This document shows, piece by piece, positions 32,683 through 46,260 of a DNA stretch of 64,000 bases. Under the pieces are notes generated by a model. The model was not told the origin of the DNA. It did no database searches and saw only the letters and a program-made list of their open reading frames with translations. Each line of letters opens with the position of its first letter. Positions within the stretch are counted from its first letter, which is position 1. Location of the stretch: positions 1 to 64,000 of the forward strand of contig JAQGMI010000020.1 of the NCBI GenBank assembly GCA_028292435.1, given 5' to 3'. Made by a program: the position numbers and the translations under genes. The DNA comes from Betaproteobacteria bacterium. GTDB taxonomy: Bacteria; Pseudomonadota; Gammaproteobacteria; Burkholderiales; SG8-41.

Positions 32683-34167
32683 CTAGTCCGCGCGCACCGT
32701 GCGCCCCGCCGCCCACTGCCGCAATGCGTTGACTTTTTCCGCCATCACGACTGACAGCGGCCGCGTGCGGGAGATTTCGCTCAGCACTTGTGCAGTCGAG
32801 AGTGGATGCTTGGTGGCAAGCGCTTCGTAAATCGACGCAACGATCGCCTGCTCGATTTCAGCGCCGGAGAAACCGTCAGCCGCCACCGCGAACTGTGACA
32901 GATCGAACCTCGCGGGATCGAGCTTGCGCTTCTTGAGATGAATTCGGAAGATGTCCGCGCGCGTCGCGGCGTCGGGCAGATCGACAAAAAATATCTCATC
33001 CATGCGCCCTTTGCGCAGGAGTTCCGGCGGTAATTGCGTCACATCGTTCGCGGTTGCGACGAGAAACACCTTCGCGGTGCGTTCGGCCATCCACGTGAGC
33101 ACGGTGCCGAGCATGCGGCGCGACACCCCGCCGTCGCTGTCGCCGCCGTCGGACGCAAGGCCTTTTTCAATTTCGTCGACCCACAACACGCACGGCGCCG
33201 TTGCTTCGGCCTGTTTCAGCGCTTCGCGCAGGTTACGCTCGGACTCGCCGTGAAATTTGTTGTAGAGCACTGCGAAGTCGAGCCGCATCAGCGGCACGTT
33301 CCACGAGCCGGCGATCGCCTTGGCGGCGAGACTTTTACCGGCGCCCTGCACGCCGAGCAACAGCACGCCTTTAGGCGGATCGACGCCGAGCTTGGCGGCG
33401 TCGCCGGCAAACGCGATGCGTCTTACGTCGAGCCAGTGCTTGAGTCCGCCGAGGCCGCCGACCTCGCCCATATTGCCGCTGTCCATTTCAAATTCGAGCA
33501 ACCCGTTCTGGCCGAGCGAGTCGCGCTTGAATTTCAAGATGCGCCGCACGTCGTCGAAATTGATGATGCCGTCCAGGCGGATGGCTTCGCGAATCAGGCG
33601 GCGCGCATCTTCCTCGCACATGCCGGCCAGATATTGCACGATGAGCTCGACCGCCTGCTGATCGCCTTTGAGCGGACCGTTGCCCTCGGTGCGCTGCCAA
33701 AGCTGCGCCTCCTCTTTGAATATCTCGCGGACTTCGGCAACGTCCGGCAGCGGCAGATTGAAATGCGCGCTCATCCGCGACAGGTCGGCGGGTAGATCGA
33801 GCTTGGCGCCGACGAACAAGAGCGTGCGCGCGGTCTTGTAATACTCCTGCGCGATTTCCTTGACCAGGCGCACATTGACCGGGTCTTCGAAGTACGGCTG
33901 TGCGTCAATCAACGCATACACGCCGTTCTGCGGCGTTTTATCGATGTGGCGCAGCGCGTCCTGGAATTCGTAAGTCTGCGTCATCACATCGGTGCGCGGC
34001 ACGCGTTTCAGGCCGTCGGCAACGGTCCACACGAAAAGCGGCCAGTTTTCGAGATTGGCGACGCGCTCGAGCAGCTTAATGAAGCGCGTTTCTTCGCGCG
34101 TCTCGATCTGGACGACCGGAAAGCGCGAGCGGATCACAACCGCCAGATCTTTCAGCGTGTCAGCCAT
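32683..34167 (-). CDS. AAA-family ATPase (Ycf46-like)
   Basis: From the ATG at 34167 the protein has 494 residues; the start overlaps the mpl stop by 8 bases, a coupling signal, and an upstream extension is not needed. The AAA module has Walker A GVQGAGKSLAAKA (about 275), Walker B CVLWVDEIEKG, sensor and arginine-finger regions (LVATANDVTQLPPELLRKGR, RMDEIF). It matches the Ycf46/SpoVK-like group. The N-terminal half lacks a known domain. Substrate is unknown; it may be a remodeller of cell-wall or protein complexes given the mpl neighbour. Confidence 0.88.
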   Translation of the reverse strand: MADTLKDLAVVIRSRFPVVQIETREETRFIKLLERVANLENWPLFVWTVADGLKRVPRTDVMTQTYEFQDALRHIDKTPQNGVYALIDAQPYFEDPVNVRLVKEIAQEYYKTARTLLFVGAKLDLPADLSRMSAHFNLPLPDVAEVREIFKEEAQLWQRTEGNGPLKGDQQAVELIVQYLAGMCEEDARRLIREAIRLDGIINFDDVRRILKFKRDSLGQNGLLEFEMDSGNMGEVGGLGGLKHWLDVRRIAFAGDAAKLGVDPPKGVLLLGVQGAGKSLAAKAIAGSWNVPLMRLDFAVLYNKFHGESERNLREALKQAEATAPCVLWVDEIEKGLASDGGDSDGGVSRRMLGTVLTWMAERTAKVFLVATANDVTQLPPELLRKGRMDEIFFVDLPDAATRADIFRIHLKKRKLDPARFDLSQFAVAADGFSGAEIEQAIVASIYEALATKHPLSTAQVLSEISRTRPLSVVMAEKVNALRQWAAGRTVRAD

Positions 34168-35527
34168 GGCGCGCCCCGAGTTGGTGCAGCAGCTTGTCAT
34201 GGATGCCGCCAAATCCGCCGTTACTCATGACCAGCACATGATCGCCGGCTTTGGCGCTGCGCACGACGGCATCGACGAGTTGAGCGAGGTCCTGATGCAC
34301 TTCGGCTTTGGCACCCAGCGGCGCGAGTGCCGCGGCGGGATCCCAACCGAGCCCCGCGCCATAGCAGAATACGTGGTCCGCATCGGCGAGACTTTTGGCG
34401 AGCGCATCCTTGAAGACGCCCGACTTCATGGTATTGGACCGCGGCTCGAGCACTGCGAAAATTCGCGTCGGATGAGAGAGCTGCGACGTTTTGCCGCGCA
34501 ACCCTGCGAGCGTGGTTGCGATTGCGGTCGGGTGGTGCGCGAAATCGTCGTATACCGAAATTCCGTTGACGGCGCCGCGCAGCTCGAGCCGGCGTTTTAC
34601 GTTTTCAAAATCGGACAACGATTCGATCGCGACCGCCGGCGCGACGCCCGCGTGCCGTGCCGCCGCGATGGCAGCAAGCGCGTTTGACTGGTTATGCACA
34701 CCGAGCAAATTCCATTGGATTTCGCCTTGCGATTTGCCTTTGAAGCCGACTTCAAAGCGGCCGTCAGCCGACTGTGTGCCGGCGGACCAGCCATTGGCGC
34801 TCACAAAGTGCTCGACCGGCGTCCACACCCCGCGCGTGAGCACGCGCTCGAGATTCGCATCGGCGCCGTTGCTGACGAGCAGGCCGGCGGCGGGCACCGT
34901 ACGCACCAGGTGATGAAACTGCGTTTCGATCGCCGCGAGGTCGGCAAAAATATCCGCGTGATCGAACTCGAGGTTGTTGAGCACCGCCGTACGCGGCGAG
35001 TAATGCACGAACTTGGAACGCTTGTCGAAGAACGCGGTGTCGTATTCATCGGCTTCGATTACAAAGAACGGCGCGTCGCCGATGCGCGCCGAGACGCCAA
35101 AATTTTCCGGCACGCCGCCGATCAGGAATCCCGGCTTGAGGCCCGCGTGCTCGAGCATCCACGCGAGCATCGCGGTCGTCGTCGTTTTGCCATGCGTGCC
35201 GGCGACCGCGAGCACCCAGCGGCCGCGCAATACGTTCTCCGCGAGCCATTGCGGCCCCGAAATGTACGGCAAGCCGCGGTTCAGAATTTCCTCCATCAGC
35301 GGATTGCCGCGCGTGACGACGTTGCCGATCACGAACACGTCCGGCGCGAGGCTTAATTGCCCGGCGTCATAGCCTTCGATCAGTTTGATGCCTTGCGCCT
35401 CGAGCTGGCTGCTCATCGGCGGGTACACGTTGGCGTCGCAGCCGGTGACCGTGTGCCCCGCGGCATTGGCAATGGCGGCGATGCCGCCCATGAAAGTGCC
35501 GCAAATGCCGAGGATATGGATATGCAT
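34160..35527 (-). CDS. mpl: UDP-N-acetylmuramate:L-alanyl-gamma-D-glutamyl-meso-diaminopimelate ligase
   Basis: From ATG 35527 the 455-residue protein begins MHIHILGICGTFMGGIAAIA, the Mpl/MurC Rossmann signature, with the ATP loop AVAGTHGKTTTTAMLAWMLE, the central VIEADEYDTAFFDKRSKF block that sets Mpl apart from MurC, and YDDFAHHPTAIATTL. It ligates recycled tripeptide to UDP-MurNAc in peptidoglycan recycling, in the cytoplasm. The 22-residue upstream extension is rejected. It is followed by the AAA ATPase and preceded by a DUF486 gene. Confidence 0.95.
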   Translation of the reverse strand: MHIHILGICGTFMGGIAAIANAAGHTVTGCDANVYPPMSSQLEAQGIKLIEGYDAGQLSLAPDVFVIGNVVTRGNPLMEEILNRGLPYISGPQWLAENVLRGRWVLAVAGTHGKTTTTAMLAWMLEHAGLKPGFLIGGVPENFGVSARIGDAPFFVIEADEYDTAFFDKRSKFVHYSPRTAVLNNLEFDHADIFADLAAIETQFHHLVRTVPAAGLLVSNGADANLERVLTRGVWTPVEHFVSANGWSAGTQSADGRFEVGFKGKSQGEIQWNLLGVHNQSNALAAIAAARHAGVAPAVAIESLSDFENVKRRLELRGAVNGISVYDDFAHHPTAIATTLAGLRGKTSQLSHPTRIFAVLEPRSNTMKSGVFKDALAKSLADADHVFCYGAGLGWDPAAALAPLGAKAEVHQDLAQLVDAVVRSAKAGDHVLVMSNGGFGGIHDKLLHQLGARHG

Positions 35528-35553
35528 CAAATGCAGGGTTGAGGATCGCGAGG

Positions 35554-35910
35554 TCAGGCTTTGAAGATGAAATAGACCGCGCCAACGAGGCACAGCCCCG
35601 CGTAAAGATAATTGAGCGACAGTTTCTGGTCCATGTAATAAATCGCGAACGGCACGAACACGAGCAAAGTAATCACTTCCTGCAGGATCTTGAGCTGGCC
35701 GAGCGTCATCGCGGTAAAACCGATGCGGTTGGCGGGCACCTGCAGCAGGTATTCGAAGAGGGCGATGCCCCAGCTAGCGAGCGCCGCGATGACCCACGGT
35801 TTGGAATGCAGGTTCTTGAGGTGTCCGTACCACGCAAAGGTCATGAACACGTTCGATGCGGTCAGCATCAGCGCCGTCAGCGCGAATGTCGACGAAGTCA
35901 GATTTGCCAT
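35554..35910 (-). CDS. DUF486/DMT-family small membrane protein
   Basis: This 118-residue protein has four hydrophobic segments (about 8-30, 40-58, 66-90, 98-117) and the family motif TFAWYGHLKN. It resembles half of a DMT-type transporter and is probably a homodimer or tetramer in the inner membrane. No substrate is known. It lies 26 bases upstream of mpl, so it may be co-transcribed. Confidence 0.9.
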   Translation of the reverse strand: MANLTSSTFALTALMLTASNVFMTFAWYGHLKNLHSKPWVIAALASWGIALFEYLLQVPANRIGFTAMTLGQLKILQEVITLLVFVPFAIYYMDQKLSLNYLYAGLCLVGAVYFIFKA

Positions 35911-35948
35911 ACGAATCCTTCACCGGCAAAAGCGCGCATTTTAGCGCG

Positions 35949-36701
35949 TCACACGGCGATATCGGGCAAAGAAGCCGAGCGGGTTCCTGCGCGCGGCCGG
36001 TTGTCGGCGGCGTGATAGCTGAAGACGAGCGAGAACTTGGTTTCCGCGGTCTGGTTGTGGCCTGCCGCGTGAAACAACCGGCAGTGAAAGAACAGCACGT
36101 CGCCGGCAGCGAGTTCGATCCGCCGCTGCGTGCGAACCAATGGCTTGTTCGCCTCGACATCGGTGCGCAGAAACAAGGCTTCATCGACCTGTTCCGGTGA
36201 ATAAGTCAGCATGTGCGAGCCGGGCAGCACCATCAACGCACCGTTCTCGAAATACTCGTGGCCGAGCGCGACCCACACCGACACGAGCTCGGGCCGGTCG
36301 AACGACCAATACCGGATGTCCTGGTGCCAGTTCGTGATGCTGCTATAGCTCGGATTCTTGGTCATCACGCAATTGTGATGTGCCTGCGAGAGTTCGACGC
36401 GCGGACCGAGCAATTGCTCCAAACGCGCGCGCATCTCCGGCTGCACCGCCCATTTTGCAATGACCGGATCGCGCGCATACGCCTGCAGGAGCCGGCGGAC
36501 CGTGCGCCCTCCGGGCGCATCGAGCGACTGCGGCGCACCCGGATATCGGGTGTCGGCCTCGTATTCGACGGGTGCGACTTCAGCCGCGAGGTCGCGCTCT
36601 GCAACCGCCCTGATAGCGGCGCACTGCGCTGGCGATGCCAAGCCGCGGGCGACGACATAGCCCTCGCTATTGAACTCGTGGACTTCGTCGGCGGAAAACA
36701 T
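35949..36701 (-). CDS. Phytanoyl-CoA dioxygenase (PhyH)-family protein
   Basis: This 250-residue protein has an Fe(II)/2-oxoglutarate dioxygenase fold, with NWHQDIRYW supplying the HxD iron ligands (about 128-130), LMVLPGSHMLTYS, and FFHCRLFHAAGHNQT the distal His and the 2-OG-binding face. It would hydroxylate an aliphatic or secondary-metabolite substrate. It starts 9 bases after the metH stop and is probably in the same transcript. The role relative to methionine synthesis is unclear. Confidence 0.88.
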   Translation of the reverse strand: MFSADEVHEFNSEGYVVARGLASPAQCAAIRAVAERDLAAEVAPVEYEADTRYPGAPQSLDAPGGRTVRRLLQAYARDPVIAKWAVQPEMRARLEQLLGPRVELSQAHHNCVMTKNPSYSSITNWHQDIRYWSFDRPELVSVWVALGHEYFENGALMVLPGSHMLTYSPEQVDEALFLRTDVEANKPLVRTQRRIELAAGDVLFFHCRLFHAAGHNQTAETKFSLVFSYHAADNRPRAGTRSASLPDIAV

Positions 36702-36710
36702 CGCGGAAGT

Positions 36711-40448
<3,738 letters not shown>

Positions 40449-40462
40449 GGCAAACCAGCAAT

Positions 40463-40493
40463 AAAAAACCCGATCTGCGGGCGCCGATCGGGT
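40463..40493 (-). terminator. Intrinsic terminator (attenuator) 15 bases before metH
   Basis: On the minus strand ACCCGATC (40493-40486) pairs with GATCGGGT (40475-40468), loop 10 bases, followed by six T's (40468-40463). It ends just before the metH start codon, where a terminator makes sense only as a conditional one. Its loop CGGCGCCCGC is complementary to the aptamer at 40561-40552. Confidence 0.75.
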
Positions 40494-40497
40494 CACG

Positions 40498-40581
40498 CCG
40501 CTTAGCAGGATTTGTTTTTACGCCCGGCCGGAAGTGACTTCACTCCCGCGGCGGCGCCCGCAAGCAAAGCTAAATCGGCGC
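40498..40581 (-). promoter_or_regulatory. Candidate SAM-II-like riboswitch of metH
   Basis: P1 is GCGCC (40581-40577) with GGCGC (40558-40554). The P1 loop begins GATTTA and ends TTGC, as in SAM-II aptamers, and UUAGC in the loop (40573-40569) pairs with GCUAA downstream (40506-40502), making an H-type pseudoknot. A 7-bp hairpin (40547-40530) is inserted between. The metH product leads to SAM, so SAM-dependent shut-off would be logical. The SAM-II label rests on pattern memory, not on a covariance search. Confidence 0.55.
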
Positions 40582-40590
40582 AGGGTTTAA

Positions 40591-40619
40591 AGGCTACGCG
40601 CAGAGGCCGCGATTGTCAA
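40591..40619 (-). promoter_or_regulatory. metH promoter
   Basis: Perfect -35 TTGACA (40619-40614), 17-base spacer, -10 TAGCCT (40596-40591) on the minus strand. Transcription would begin near 40584, just before the riboswitch stem. Confidence 0.65.
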
Positions 40620-40662
40620 TCGGAGAGGCGGCCGTGCAACTCAGAATGCAGCGACCGTTTAC

Positions 40663-42189
40663 CTAGATGTGCGTCATTTCGACGAGTGCGCCGATGTTGG
40701 AGACGTCTTCGAGTGACCACAACTGTTTGAGCAGCGCGTCGATGCGCGCTGCCGGCAGTTGACGGCGGGCGAGCAAGCGGAATTTCTCTTCCATTTCGAG
40801 GTCGGTCATCGGATTTTTCCAGTGGCCGCGATGATATTCCACGCGCACGTTTTTTCGTTCACCGGATCTGAAGACGAGCTCGAGTTCGCACAGATTGAAT
40901 TCATTCTCGACGCGGTCGGCTTCGGGCGAATGTATGCATTTGACGCGGCTGACGAGATCGAGCAGCCGTTTGTCATGCAGGTATTGGCCCTCGTAGTACT
41001 CGTCCGTAATCGTGCCGTACATCAACGCGACGCCGGTCGAATAGGGAATGCTGTGATCGGCCGTCTCATGTGTCTGCGGCTGCCATTTGTCGGGCGTGTC
41101 GGCCATCACGATGATCGCGTTATGGGAAATTTTAAGATTGATTTCCTGAATTTCGGCCGGATCCTTAAAGTACTGCCGGGATTCGACCGCCGCCTGTGCG
41201 ACGGTCTGTGCGTACTGGCCCAGCGGAAACCGCTTGGTGAACGCATGCATGATGCCGAAGGGTATATCGGGCCCGCCAAGCTTTGGCAATCGAAACGGCT
41301 CGCGCAAAATCACGTTGAAAAATCCGTCGCGCCCTTCGAACACCGGCTCTGGACCGGTCATGCCGGCCTCGGCGAGCTGTGCGGCGAAGATGGCTTTGCG
41401 ACACGCTTCCGCTGAGGCAAATGCTTTCCAGTTCGAAAGATCACCGACGCGCCCCTGATTGATGGCCGTATTGCCGCCGACTTCTATGCCAATCGCGTGC
41501 ACGAACTGTCTTTCGCTGAGCCCCATGAGGCGGGCCACGCCGACGACCGCGGCAAGGCCGGTCACCGTAGAATGATCGAGTCCGAGTCCACGTGTGTTTT
41601 GCACGTCGGAAACCTTGCAAAACACTTCATGCGTAAGCACGGTGCCGAGAATGAGATCGCGGCCGCTGCGGCCCGCGACTTCCGCCACCGGCAGCAAAGC
41701 CGCAATCATGTCGCTTGGGTGGCCGCCGGTGCCGACCGCGATGTAGCCATCGTTGAAATCGAGATAGCGGATCATCACGCCGTCGGCGAACGCCGCCAGA
41801 TCGGGGCTCGTCTTGGTTCCGCTGCAGATCACCGTCGCCGCGTTTTTGGCGCCGACATTGCCGGCAAGCTTGATGGCAATCTGGCTCGGACCCGCTTTGT
41901 AGCCGCCGATTGCACAGCCGATCGTGTCGAGTATCGTGCGCTTCGCGACCCGCACCACGTCGGGCGGCAGATTCTCGTATTTGAGCGCCGTCGCATAGCG
42001 CACGAGCGTTTCCGCCATCGGCACCTGCCCTTTCGCGAGTGTCGGCTTGCGCACTACTTTGCCGTCTTGCGCGAGCGCTGGCAGCGCACTGCACGCGATG
42101 GCCGTGGCGCCGGTCAGTGCGGTTTGTTGCAGAAAGCGGCGGCGCGAAACGCTGCCCGGTATTGAAGCGTCAGGGTTGTGGCTGTCCAT
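40663..42189 (-). CDS. MmgE/PrpD-family protein with Tat signal
   Basis: This 508-residue protein begins with a twin-arginine signal (SRRRFLQQTALTGATA) and signal cleavage near ALPALAQ. The MmgE/PrpD fold follows (LKYENLPPDVVRVAKRTILD, SMFVGGYKAG-like IGGYKAGPSQIA, TGGHPSDMIAALLP). Cytoplasmic relatives dehydrate 2-methylcitrate, but an exported form is unusual, and its substrate is unknown. It is upstream of the metH promoter and transcribed on the same strand after coq7. Confidence 0.9.
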   Translation of the reverse strand: MDSHNPDASIPGSVSRRRFLQQTALTGATAIACSALPALAQDGKVVRKPTLAKGQVPMAETLVRYATALKYENLPPDVVRVAKRTILDTIGCAIGGYKAGPSQIAIKLAGNVGAKNAATVICSGTKTSPDLAAFADGVMIRYLDFNDGYIAVGTGGHPSDMIAALLPVAEVAGRSGRDLILGTVLTHEVFCKVSDVQNTRGLGLDHSTVTGLAAVVGVARLMGLSERQFVHAIGIEVGGNTAINQGRVGDLSNWKAFASAEACRKAIFAAQLAEAGMTGPEPVFEGRDGFFNVILREPFRLPKLGGPDIPFGIMHAFTKRFPLGQYAQTVAQAAVESRQYFKDPAEIQEINLKISHNAIIVMADTPDKWQPQTHETADHSIPYSTGVALMYGTITDEYYEGQYLHDKRLLDLVSRVKCIHSPEADRVENEFNLCELELVFRSGERKNVRVEYHRGHWKNPMTDLEMEEKFRLLARRQLPAARIDALLKQLWSLEDVSNIGALVEMTHI

Positions 42190-42267
42190 GTTGTCTCCGA
42201 GGTTGGGTGTTTGCGCGCGGCCCTCGTTTATTATTCTTAGCGCGCGGTGGTTTCACAGCGGTGTTAC

Positions 42268-42906
42268 TTAAATCCAGTAAGCCGTCCGCGTCATGATGCT
42301 CGAGCCGAGCTTCATTGCGGCTTTGACCGGCTCGGGCAGTTCGGCCGCACCATGATCGACTGCGCTGTGCGCGTGACGAGCTTCGTCAACTTTCATCTCG
42401 TTGACAATCGCGCGGCTTTTTTCGTCCTGCGGTGGCAGGCGGTCGAGGTGGCCTTCAAGATGCCCTTCGACCTGGCGTTCGGTCTCGGCGAGAAAACCCA
42501 GGTTCCATTTGTCGCCGAGCAAACCGGCAGCCGCACCGAGCGCAAACGACCCTGCATACCATAAAGGATTGAGCAGGCTCGCGCGGCCGCCCAGTTCATC
42601 GATGCGTTGGGCCGTCCACGCGAGATGATCGGTTTCCTCGGCGGCGGCGTGCTCGAGCGCGTCGCGCGCTTCAACATTGCGCGCGGTCAGCGCCTGGCCT
42701 TGATACAGCGCCTGCGCGCATATCTCGCCGGTGTGATTGACACGCATCAGCGCCGCGGCGTGTCCACGTTCGGACGGCGTCATCTCTGCGTCATTGACAG
42801 CGTCGCCGGGCACAGCGCGCGCGCTGTGAGCAGGCGCGAACACGGTCCGCAATCCGTTGTCGAACGCGGTAATCATACGATCCAGATCGAACATAGCGTC
42901 CCTCAT
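42268..42906 (-). CDS. coq7: Demethoxyubiquinone hydroxylase
   Basis: This 212-residue protein is a ferritin-like di-iron enzyme of the Coq7/DMQ hydroxylase family, shown by [17 protein letters not shown] and [15 protein letters not shown], with the E-x-x-H iron motifs in both helices, and [15 protein letters not shown]-type C-terminal ligands. It performs the penultimate hydroxylation of ubiquinone synthesis on the inner membrane. The ATG at 42906 overlaps the trpC stop (ATGA), though an in-frame ATG at 42894 is also plausible. Confidence 0.93.
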   Translation of the reverse strand: MRDAMFDLDRMITAFDNGLRTVFAPAHSARAVPGDAVNDAEMTPSERGHAAALMRVNHTGEICAQALYQGQALTARNVEARDALEHAAAEETDHLAWTAQRIDELGGRASLLNPLWYAGSFALGAAAGLLGDKWNLGFLAETERQVEGHLEGHLDRLPPQDEKSRAIVNEMKVDEARHAHSAVDHGAAELPEPVKAAMKLGSSIMTRTAYWI

Positions 42907-43712
42907 GCCGCAGGCGCTGCATCGGCGCCAAAAAGGCGTGCAAGTTCCACGCCCGGTTCGTCGGCACGCATGAACGCTTCGCCGACCAGGAAACAGTCTA
43001 CGCCGTTAGCGCGCATCAGTTCGACGTCGTCCCGCTGCAGAATCCCGCTTTCGGTCACTACGATGCGGTCTGCGGGGATCCGCTTGAGCAGATTCAGCGT
43101 TACATCGAGCCGCGTCTCGAACGTACGCAGATTGCGGTTGTTGATACCGATCAGCGGTGTTTTGAGTTTAAGTGCGCTTTCGAGCTCGGCGGAGTTATGC
43201 ACTTCGACCAGCACCGCCATGCCGAGGCCCGCTGCGATCGCCTCGAGTTCCGCCATGCGGCGCATGGTGAGCGCCGCAACGATGAGTAGAATGCAATCCG
43301 CGCCCATCGCGGCCGATTCGTAGACTTGGTAAGCCTCCAACATAAAATCTTTGCGCAGCACCGGTAGATCACAAGCGGCACGCGCTAACCGCAGGTATTC
43401 GGCATTGCCTTGGAAAAACTGCTCGTCGGTAAGCACCGACAAGCACGCCGCACCACCCGACGAGTAGCTCTCGGCGATGGCCGCCGGATCGAAGTTTTCA
43501 CGCAACACACCGCGGCTCGGACTTGCTTTCTTGACCTCGGCAATCACCGCGGCGTGGCCGGCCCCGACTTTTGCGCGCAAGGCACCGACGAAATCGCGCG
43601 GGTCCGGCATCGCCGCGGCGGCGATACGCATCGCGGACAGTGGCCGCTGCGCTTTCGCGGCGGCGATTTCGGCAGCCTTGACGGTCAGTATGCGTTGGAG
43701 GATGTCAGCCAT
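42903..43712 (-). CDS. trpC: Indole-3-glycerol-phosphate synthase
   Basis: This 269-residue TIM-barrel enzyme carries [20 protein letters not shown] (catalytic Lys/Glu), [27 protein letters not shown] and [12 protein letters not shown]. It converts CdRP to indole-3-glycerol phosphate, the fourth step from chorismate. Normally trpC follows trpD directly; here an FkbM methyltransferase lies between (11 bases upstream). Its stop overlaps the coq7 start. Confidence 0.97.
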   Translation of the reverse strand: MADILQRILTVKAAEIAAAKAQRPLSAMRIAAAAMPDPRDFVGALRAKVGAGHAAVIAEVKKASPSRGVLRENFDPAAIAESYSSGGAACLSVLTDEQFFQGNAEYLRLARAACDLPVLRKDFMLEAYQVYESAAMGADCILLIVAALTMRRMAELEAIAAGLGMAVLVEVHNSAELESALKLKTPLIGINNRNLRTFETRLDVTLNLLKRIPADRIVVTESGILQRDDVELMRANGVDCFLVGEAFMRADEPGVELARLFGADAAPAA

Positions 43713-43723
43713 GATTAAGTCGC

Positions 43724-44626
43724 TCAGTCGGGATAGTCCGGCACAACGGCCAACACGCCGTCGCGCGTCGCATGACTGAGATAGATATCGCCGATCTCGT
43801 CGTCCTCCCGGAAGTCATAAGCTTTGAGTACGTGCAAAACGGCGTCTCTACTGTCATAAATATCGAGCAATACTGCTAGCTTCAGCAATTGATTGCTCGA
43901 CAACTTCTCGAGTTCGAAAAGATCACGCATAAAAACCGCGTCAGACCACATGAACTGTGCACGGAAATGCGCACTGCCCTGGACGGTCAGCGGCTTCATT
44001 ACGCGACCGGCGATGCCGAGAAATTTGTGAAACATCATGCCGGCACCCCGCAGACAGGCTGCGACGTCACCGAACAATGGCTGCTTTTCGTACAGAGGCA
44101 CGAACTCGACTTCCGTCACGAGCAATAACAGTCCGCTCATCGCTTTCGAGCCACCTTCAAACGCGTCAAGTTCGGCGCCTTGGATGTCAATCTTGAGGAA
44201 ATCCAGATTGCCAAGGGCATTCTGGGCGATGAATGTGTCCAGGCTGACCGTCGCCACTTCACTTACATTTTGCAGACGCATCATATCGAGACCATGATAG
44301 AGGTCGGCATAGCGCTCGTCCGGACGATACAAAGAAGTACACATCGGATCCGCGGTTTCATAAACGGCGCGTCGCTCCTCCGTGCGGCCTATCGCCGCCG
44401 GATAGTAGCGCACGCGCGCGGCGGCTTGTGCATTCAATTTTTCGCACAGCGCGGTATCGATTTCGACGGCCGCCATGCTCGAAGCAGGAAAAACTTCAAG
44501 CAACTGCCAGAACGGTTCCGCATCTGGATTCTTGATCGGACGGGCGCCAATGTTCAGCATCGTGAAGGCGAGGTCGAAACCGTTGGCCTTGAGAAGAGGC
44601 GCCAATATTCCGCGCGATCTATTCAT
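43724..44626 (-). CDS. FkbM-family methyltransferase inserted in trp operon
   Basis: This 300-residue protein has the FkbM/SAM-methyltransferase pattern: [20 protein letters not shown], the C-terminal core motif [19 protein letters not shown] (about 155) and [15 protein letters not shown]. It methylates a sugar or secondary metabolite hydroxyl. It is tightly placed, 6 bases after trpD and 11 before trpC, all in one direction, so it is transcribed with the operon but has no known role in tryptophan synthesis. Its slightly lower GC and unrelated role suggest a late insertion. Confidence 0.88.
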   Translation of the reverse strand: MNRSRGILAPLLKANGFDLAFTMLNIGARPIKNPDAEPFWQLLEVFPASSMAAVEIDTALCEKLNAQAAARVRYYPAAIGRTEERRAVYETADPMCTSLYRPDERYADLYHGLDMMRLQNVSEVATVSLDTFIAQNALGNLDFLKIDIQGAELDAFEGGSKAMSGLLLLVTEVEFVPLYEKQPLFGDVAACLRGAGMMFHKFLGIAGRVMKPLTVQGSAHFRAQFMWSDAVFMRDLFELEKLSSNQLLKLAVLLDIYDSRDAVLHVLKAYDFREDDEIGDIYLSHATRDGVLAVVPDYPD

Positions 44627-44632
44627 CGTCGC

Positions 44633-45655
44633 TCAGGAATGTTTGTGAGTAAATTTAACGAATTGATCAATCTTTTTACGTGCGGCGCCACTTTCCATGA
44701 GGGCAAGCGCGATTCTGACGCCGCCTGCATGCGTGTCGGCAAGGCCAGCAACGTAAATGCTCGCGCCGGCATTGAGCGCGACGATGTCGCGCGCAGCACC
44801 CGGTTTGTTTTCAAGTGCGGCCAGGAGCATTGCCTTCGACTGCTCCGGGCTGTCGACGCGAATGCCCGCTGAATCCTGAGTGTCGAGGCCGAAATCGGCC
44901 GGTTTAATTTCGTACTCGCGCACCGCGTTGTCCTTGAGTTCGCCGATTAGCGTCGGTCCGGCGATGGAAATCTCATCGAGATTTTCGCAGCCGTGCACGA
45001 TCATGACGTGGCGGCTGCCGAGGCGCTGAAGCACGTGGGCCTGGATGCCGACGAGGTCGGGATGGAACACGCCCATGACCTGGTTTTTGGCACCGGCCGG
45101 ATTCGTCAATGGACCTAGAATGTTGAAGATGGTGCGCACGCCCAGTTCCTTGCGCACGGGCGCCGCGTGCTTCATTGCGCTGTGATGATTGGGTGCAAAC
45201 ATGAATCCCACGCCGGTCTCCTTGATCGACTGCGCGACTTGCTCGGGAGAAAGATTGATGTTGGCGCCGAGCGCTTCAAGTACGTCGGCGCTGCCGGACT
45301 TGCTCGACACCGAACGGCCGCCGTGCTTAGCAACCTTGGCACCCGCCGCCGCCGCGACGAATGCGGCCGCGGTGGAAATATTGAAACTGTGCGCCGAGTC
45401 GCCGCCGGTGCCGCAGGTGTCGACGAGACGCTCGTCCCCCGTCATCGGTACCTTGGTCGCGAATTCGCGCATGACTTGCGCCGCGGCGGCAATTTCGCCG
45501 ATGGTTTCTTTCTTCACGCGCAAGCCGGTGATGATGGCCGCGATCAAGGTCGCCGACACTTCGCCGCTCATGATCTGGCGCATCAGCGTCAACATCTCTT
45601 CGTGGAAAATCTCGCGATGTTCGATGATGCGCGTAAGCGCAGCCTGCGGTGTCAT
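44633..45655 (-). CDS. trpD: Anthranilate phosphoribosyltransferase
   Basis: From ATG 45655 the protein has 340 residues; a longer frame enters trpG and is rejected. PRPP/Mg motifs are [17 protein letters not shown] (about 80), [18 protein letters not shown] and [12 protein letters not shown]. It joins anthranilate to PRPP. Its start overlaps the trpG stop by four bases. The next gene is the FkbM insertion rather than trpC. Confidence 0.97.
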   Translation of the reverse strand: MTPQAALTRIIEHREIFHEEMLTLMRQIMSGEVSATLIAAIITGLRVKKETIGEIAAAAQVMREFATKVPMTGDERLVDTCGTGGDSAHSFNISTAAAFVAAAAGAKVAKHGGRSVSSKSGSADVLEALGANINLSPEQVAQSIKETGVGFMFAPNHHSAMKHAAPVRKELGVRTIFNILGPLTNPAGAKNQVMGVFHPDLVGIQAHVLQRLGSRHVMIVHGCENLDEISIAGPTLIGELKDNAVREYEIKPADFGLDTQDSAGIRVDSPEQSKAMLLAALENKPGAARDIVALNAGASIYVAGLADTHAGGVRIALALMESGAARKKIDQFVKFTHKHS

Positions 45656-46224
45656 GATCTCTCCCCTTGCAAGAAATTCGCGAGCAATGCGTGGCCGCTT
45701 TCGGTCAGGATGGCTTCGGGATGGAACTGCACGCCCTCGACTGCCAGCTTCCGGTGTCTGACGCCCATGATCTCGCCGTCGTCTGTCCACGCCGTGACTT
45801 CGAGACAGGCGGGCAGGCTTTCGCGCTCTACCACCAGCGAATGATAGCGCGTTGCCTGCAATGGATTAGGCAGATTGCGAAAGACGCTCTCCGAGCGGTG
45901 ACTCACCATTGACGTCTTGCCGTGCATCACCTGTTTCGCGTGCACGACATTGCCGCCGAACGCCTGGCCAATTGCCTGATGGCCGAGGCACACGCCGAGA
46001 ATCGGCACCTTGCCGGCACACGCCTTGATGAGCGGCACCGAAATGCCCGCTTCATTCGGTGTGCACGGCCCGGGTGAGATCACGATATGGCGCGGTTTCA
46101 GCTCCGCCACTTGTTCGAGCGTGATTTCATCGTTGCGATAGACGGCGACATCCTGCTCGAGCTCGCCGAAGTACTGAACGAGGTTGTAGGTGAACGAATC
46201 GTAGTTATCGATCATCAGCAGCAT
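45652..46224 (-). CDS. trpG: Anthranilate synthase glutamine amidotransferase subunit
   Basis: This 190-residue class I amidotransferase has the oxyanion [11 protein letters not shown]-like [12 protein letters not shown], the nucleophile Cys in [15 protein letters not shown] and the His/Glu of [13 protein letters not shown]. It supplies ammonia to TrpE. It is 36 bases downstream of trpE and overlaps trpD. GGAAGAG precedes the ATG. Confidence 0.97.
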   Translation of the reverse strand: MLLMIDNYDSFTYNLVQYFGELEQDVAVYRNDEITLEQVAELKPRHIVISPGPCTPNEAGISVPLIKACAGKVPILGVCLGHQAIGQAFGGNVVHAKQVMHGKTSMVSHRSESVFRNLPNPLQATRYHSLVVERESLPACLEVTAWTDDGEIMGVRHRKLAVEGVQFHPEAILTESGHALLANFLQGERS

Positions 46225-46260
46225 AGCGAACTCTTCCTGTTAGCTAACACGGGCGTTCTG

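Noticed and set aside
40449-40660. Cobalamin riboswitch for metH
   Set aside because: The B12-box-like conserved sequences are absent, whereas a P1 with GATTTA loop and pseudoknot is present.
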